A stretch of 6,569 nucleotides of DNA, taken from positions 78,241 through 84,809 of the forward strand of contig NZ_JH605013.1 of assembly GCF_000250875.1 (NCBI RefSeq). The letters run 5' to 3'. Shown here piece after piece: positions 6,052 through 6,569 of the stretch. Positions within the stretch are counted from its first letter, which is position 1; each line of letters opens with the position of its first letter. This DNA is from Sutterella parvirubra YIT 11816 (lineage in GTDB: Bacteria > Pseudomonadota > Gammaproteobacteria > Burkholderiales > Burkholderiaceae_F). The notes beneath the pieces were generated by a model. It worked only from the letters and a program-made list of their open reading frames with translations, was not told the DNA's origin and made no database searches. The position numbers and the translations under genes are program-made.

Positions 6052-6569
6052 GATCGAGCTCTTTTGTGTACCTCGCTCATGGTGGGCAAGGAAGATTTGT
6101 GCGGTGCCGAGTCTTGAGGCCGCCCCCGTCTCCACCAGTGCGCTGGGGCGCAGCAAGTTGGCCAGTACCGCCGCGCTGTGCCGGTTCGAGCGGTCCATCG
6201 ACGACAAGATCATTGCCGCCGGGAACGACTTTATCCTCGTCATGTACTTCCGGTACGGCCTCCGCGTAGGCGCCACATCTCCGTTGACAATACACAGGTA
6301 GAGCTCTACGGCCATCAGGAAGGTCTGAAGTTCGACGGTCACTACCGCTGCAAGCGCAACTGCAACTGCTGCCTTCCTCTGCTCGCCTTCATTGATGGAT
6401 TCCCCGTTGTAGGAAAACAGTGAGGCCTCATTGGTTTTCCGCATAGGGGAATCACTTACATCCAGGAGTCATCTACATGACCGCACGGATGGGCGTCGAC
6501 GAAGTGGGCATGCCCCGAGACGGGCTTCTTCGTGCACCTGCTGCCTTGTTGCGGTGACTGCGCTTGCCG
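6038..6569 (+). pseudogene. Decayed IS1380-like transposase remnant, runs off the window
   Basis: No intact gene is supported in the last ~550 bases, but a broken transposase reading can be followed on the plus strand. Frame 1 (from ATG 6038 to 6301) gives LGRSKLASTAALCRFERSID, resembling the 'LASQPTLSRFEN' stretch of IS1380-family transposases. Near 6250-6275 the reading must slip one base back to continue as HISVDNTQVELYGHQEGLKF and CCLPLLAFIDGFPVVGKQ, resembling the family's 'LDiDaT..-HG-QEG...yhPLlaFd' catalytic region (Asp in VDNT). In-frame stops follow at 6421-6423 and 6478-6480; the same frame then reads WASTKWACPETGFFVHLL, possibly the degraded second catalytic block. First boundary is uncertain (the match is clear only from about 6130). 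A single frameshift plus two stops make it non-functional. Family assignment is from remembered motifs. Confidence 0.5.

Noticed and set aside
5986..6444. Minus-strand ORF of 152 codons overlapping the repressor start by ATGA
   Set aside because: The 4-base overlap looks operon-like, but there is no ribosome site before its ATG, the repressor promoter and operator lie inside it, and the plus strand reads as transposase across the same bases. Shared wobble positions explain its coding-like look.
6477..6557. 26-codon plus-strand ORF with AGGAG 8 bases upstream of ATG
   Set aside because: The ribosome site is good, but the short product has no recognisable feature and lies in another frame over the degraded transposase reading. 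I cannot support it as a gene.

Overview
The window looks like a high-GC betaproteobacterial chromosome, probably Burkholderiales. The left 2.5 kb is the conserved block polA / DUF2782 protein / BPSS1780-family membrane protein, a neighbourhood I know from that order; very G/C-rich third codon positions fit. I cannot name the species from sequence alone, though a Sutterella-like genus would fit.

Layout. 1-952 (minus): 5' part of polA, cut by the window edge. 953-1214: GC-rich divergent intergenic region with a strong hairpin. 1215-1661 (plus): small exported DUF2782 protein, followed by a clear rho-independent terminator (1689-1727). 1776-2537 (plus): BPSS1780-family inner-membrane protein. 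From about 2540 onward the content is accessory: 2538-2848 holds a structured segment resembling the right end and guide-RNA scaffold of a TnpB (IS200/IS605) element; 2849-5188 (minus) encodes a large TnpB/Cas12-like RuvC nuclease; 5333-5989 (minus) encodes an XRE/S24 LexA-CI-type repressor; 6038-6569 (plus) is the decayed remnant of a transposase that I read as IS1380-like.

The central observation is a two-gene module. The nuclease is about twice the length of an ordinary TnpB (779 aa), yet keeps all three RuvC acidic residues and the four-cysteine zinc ribbon. The repressor sits immediately upstream on the same strand and carries the C-G cleavage site and Ser/Lys dyad of self-cleaving regulators. 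A perfect 7-7-7 inverted repeat lies over the repressor's own promoter, and an imperfect copy with the same half-sites and spacing lies over the likely promoter of the nuclease. I infer a regulated, possibly DNA-damage-inducible, RNA-guided nuclease: the repressor holds both genes off, and a guide RNA may be made from the 3' flank of the nuclease gene. No CRISPR array, tnpA transposase or cas1/cas2 is visible. The nuclease identity and the operator pair are read directly from sequence; guide RNA, induction and biological role are inference.
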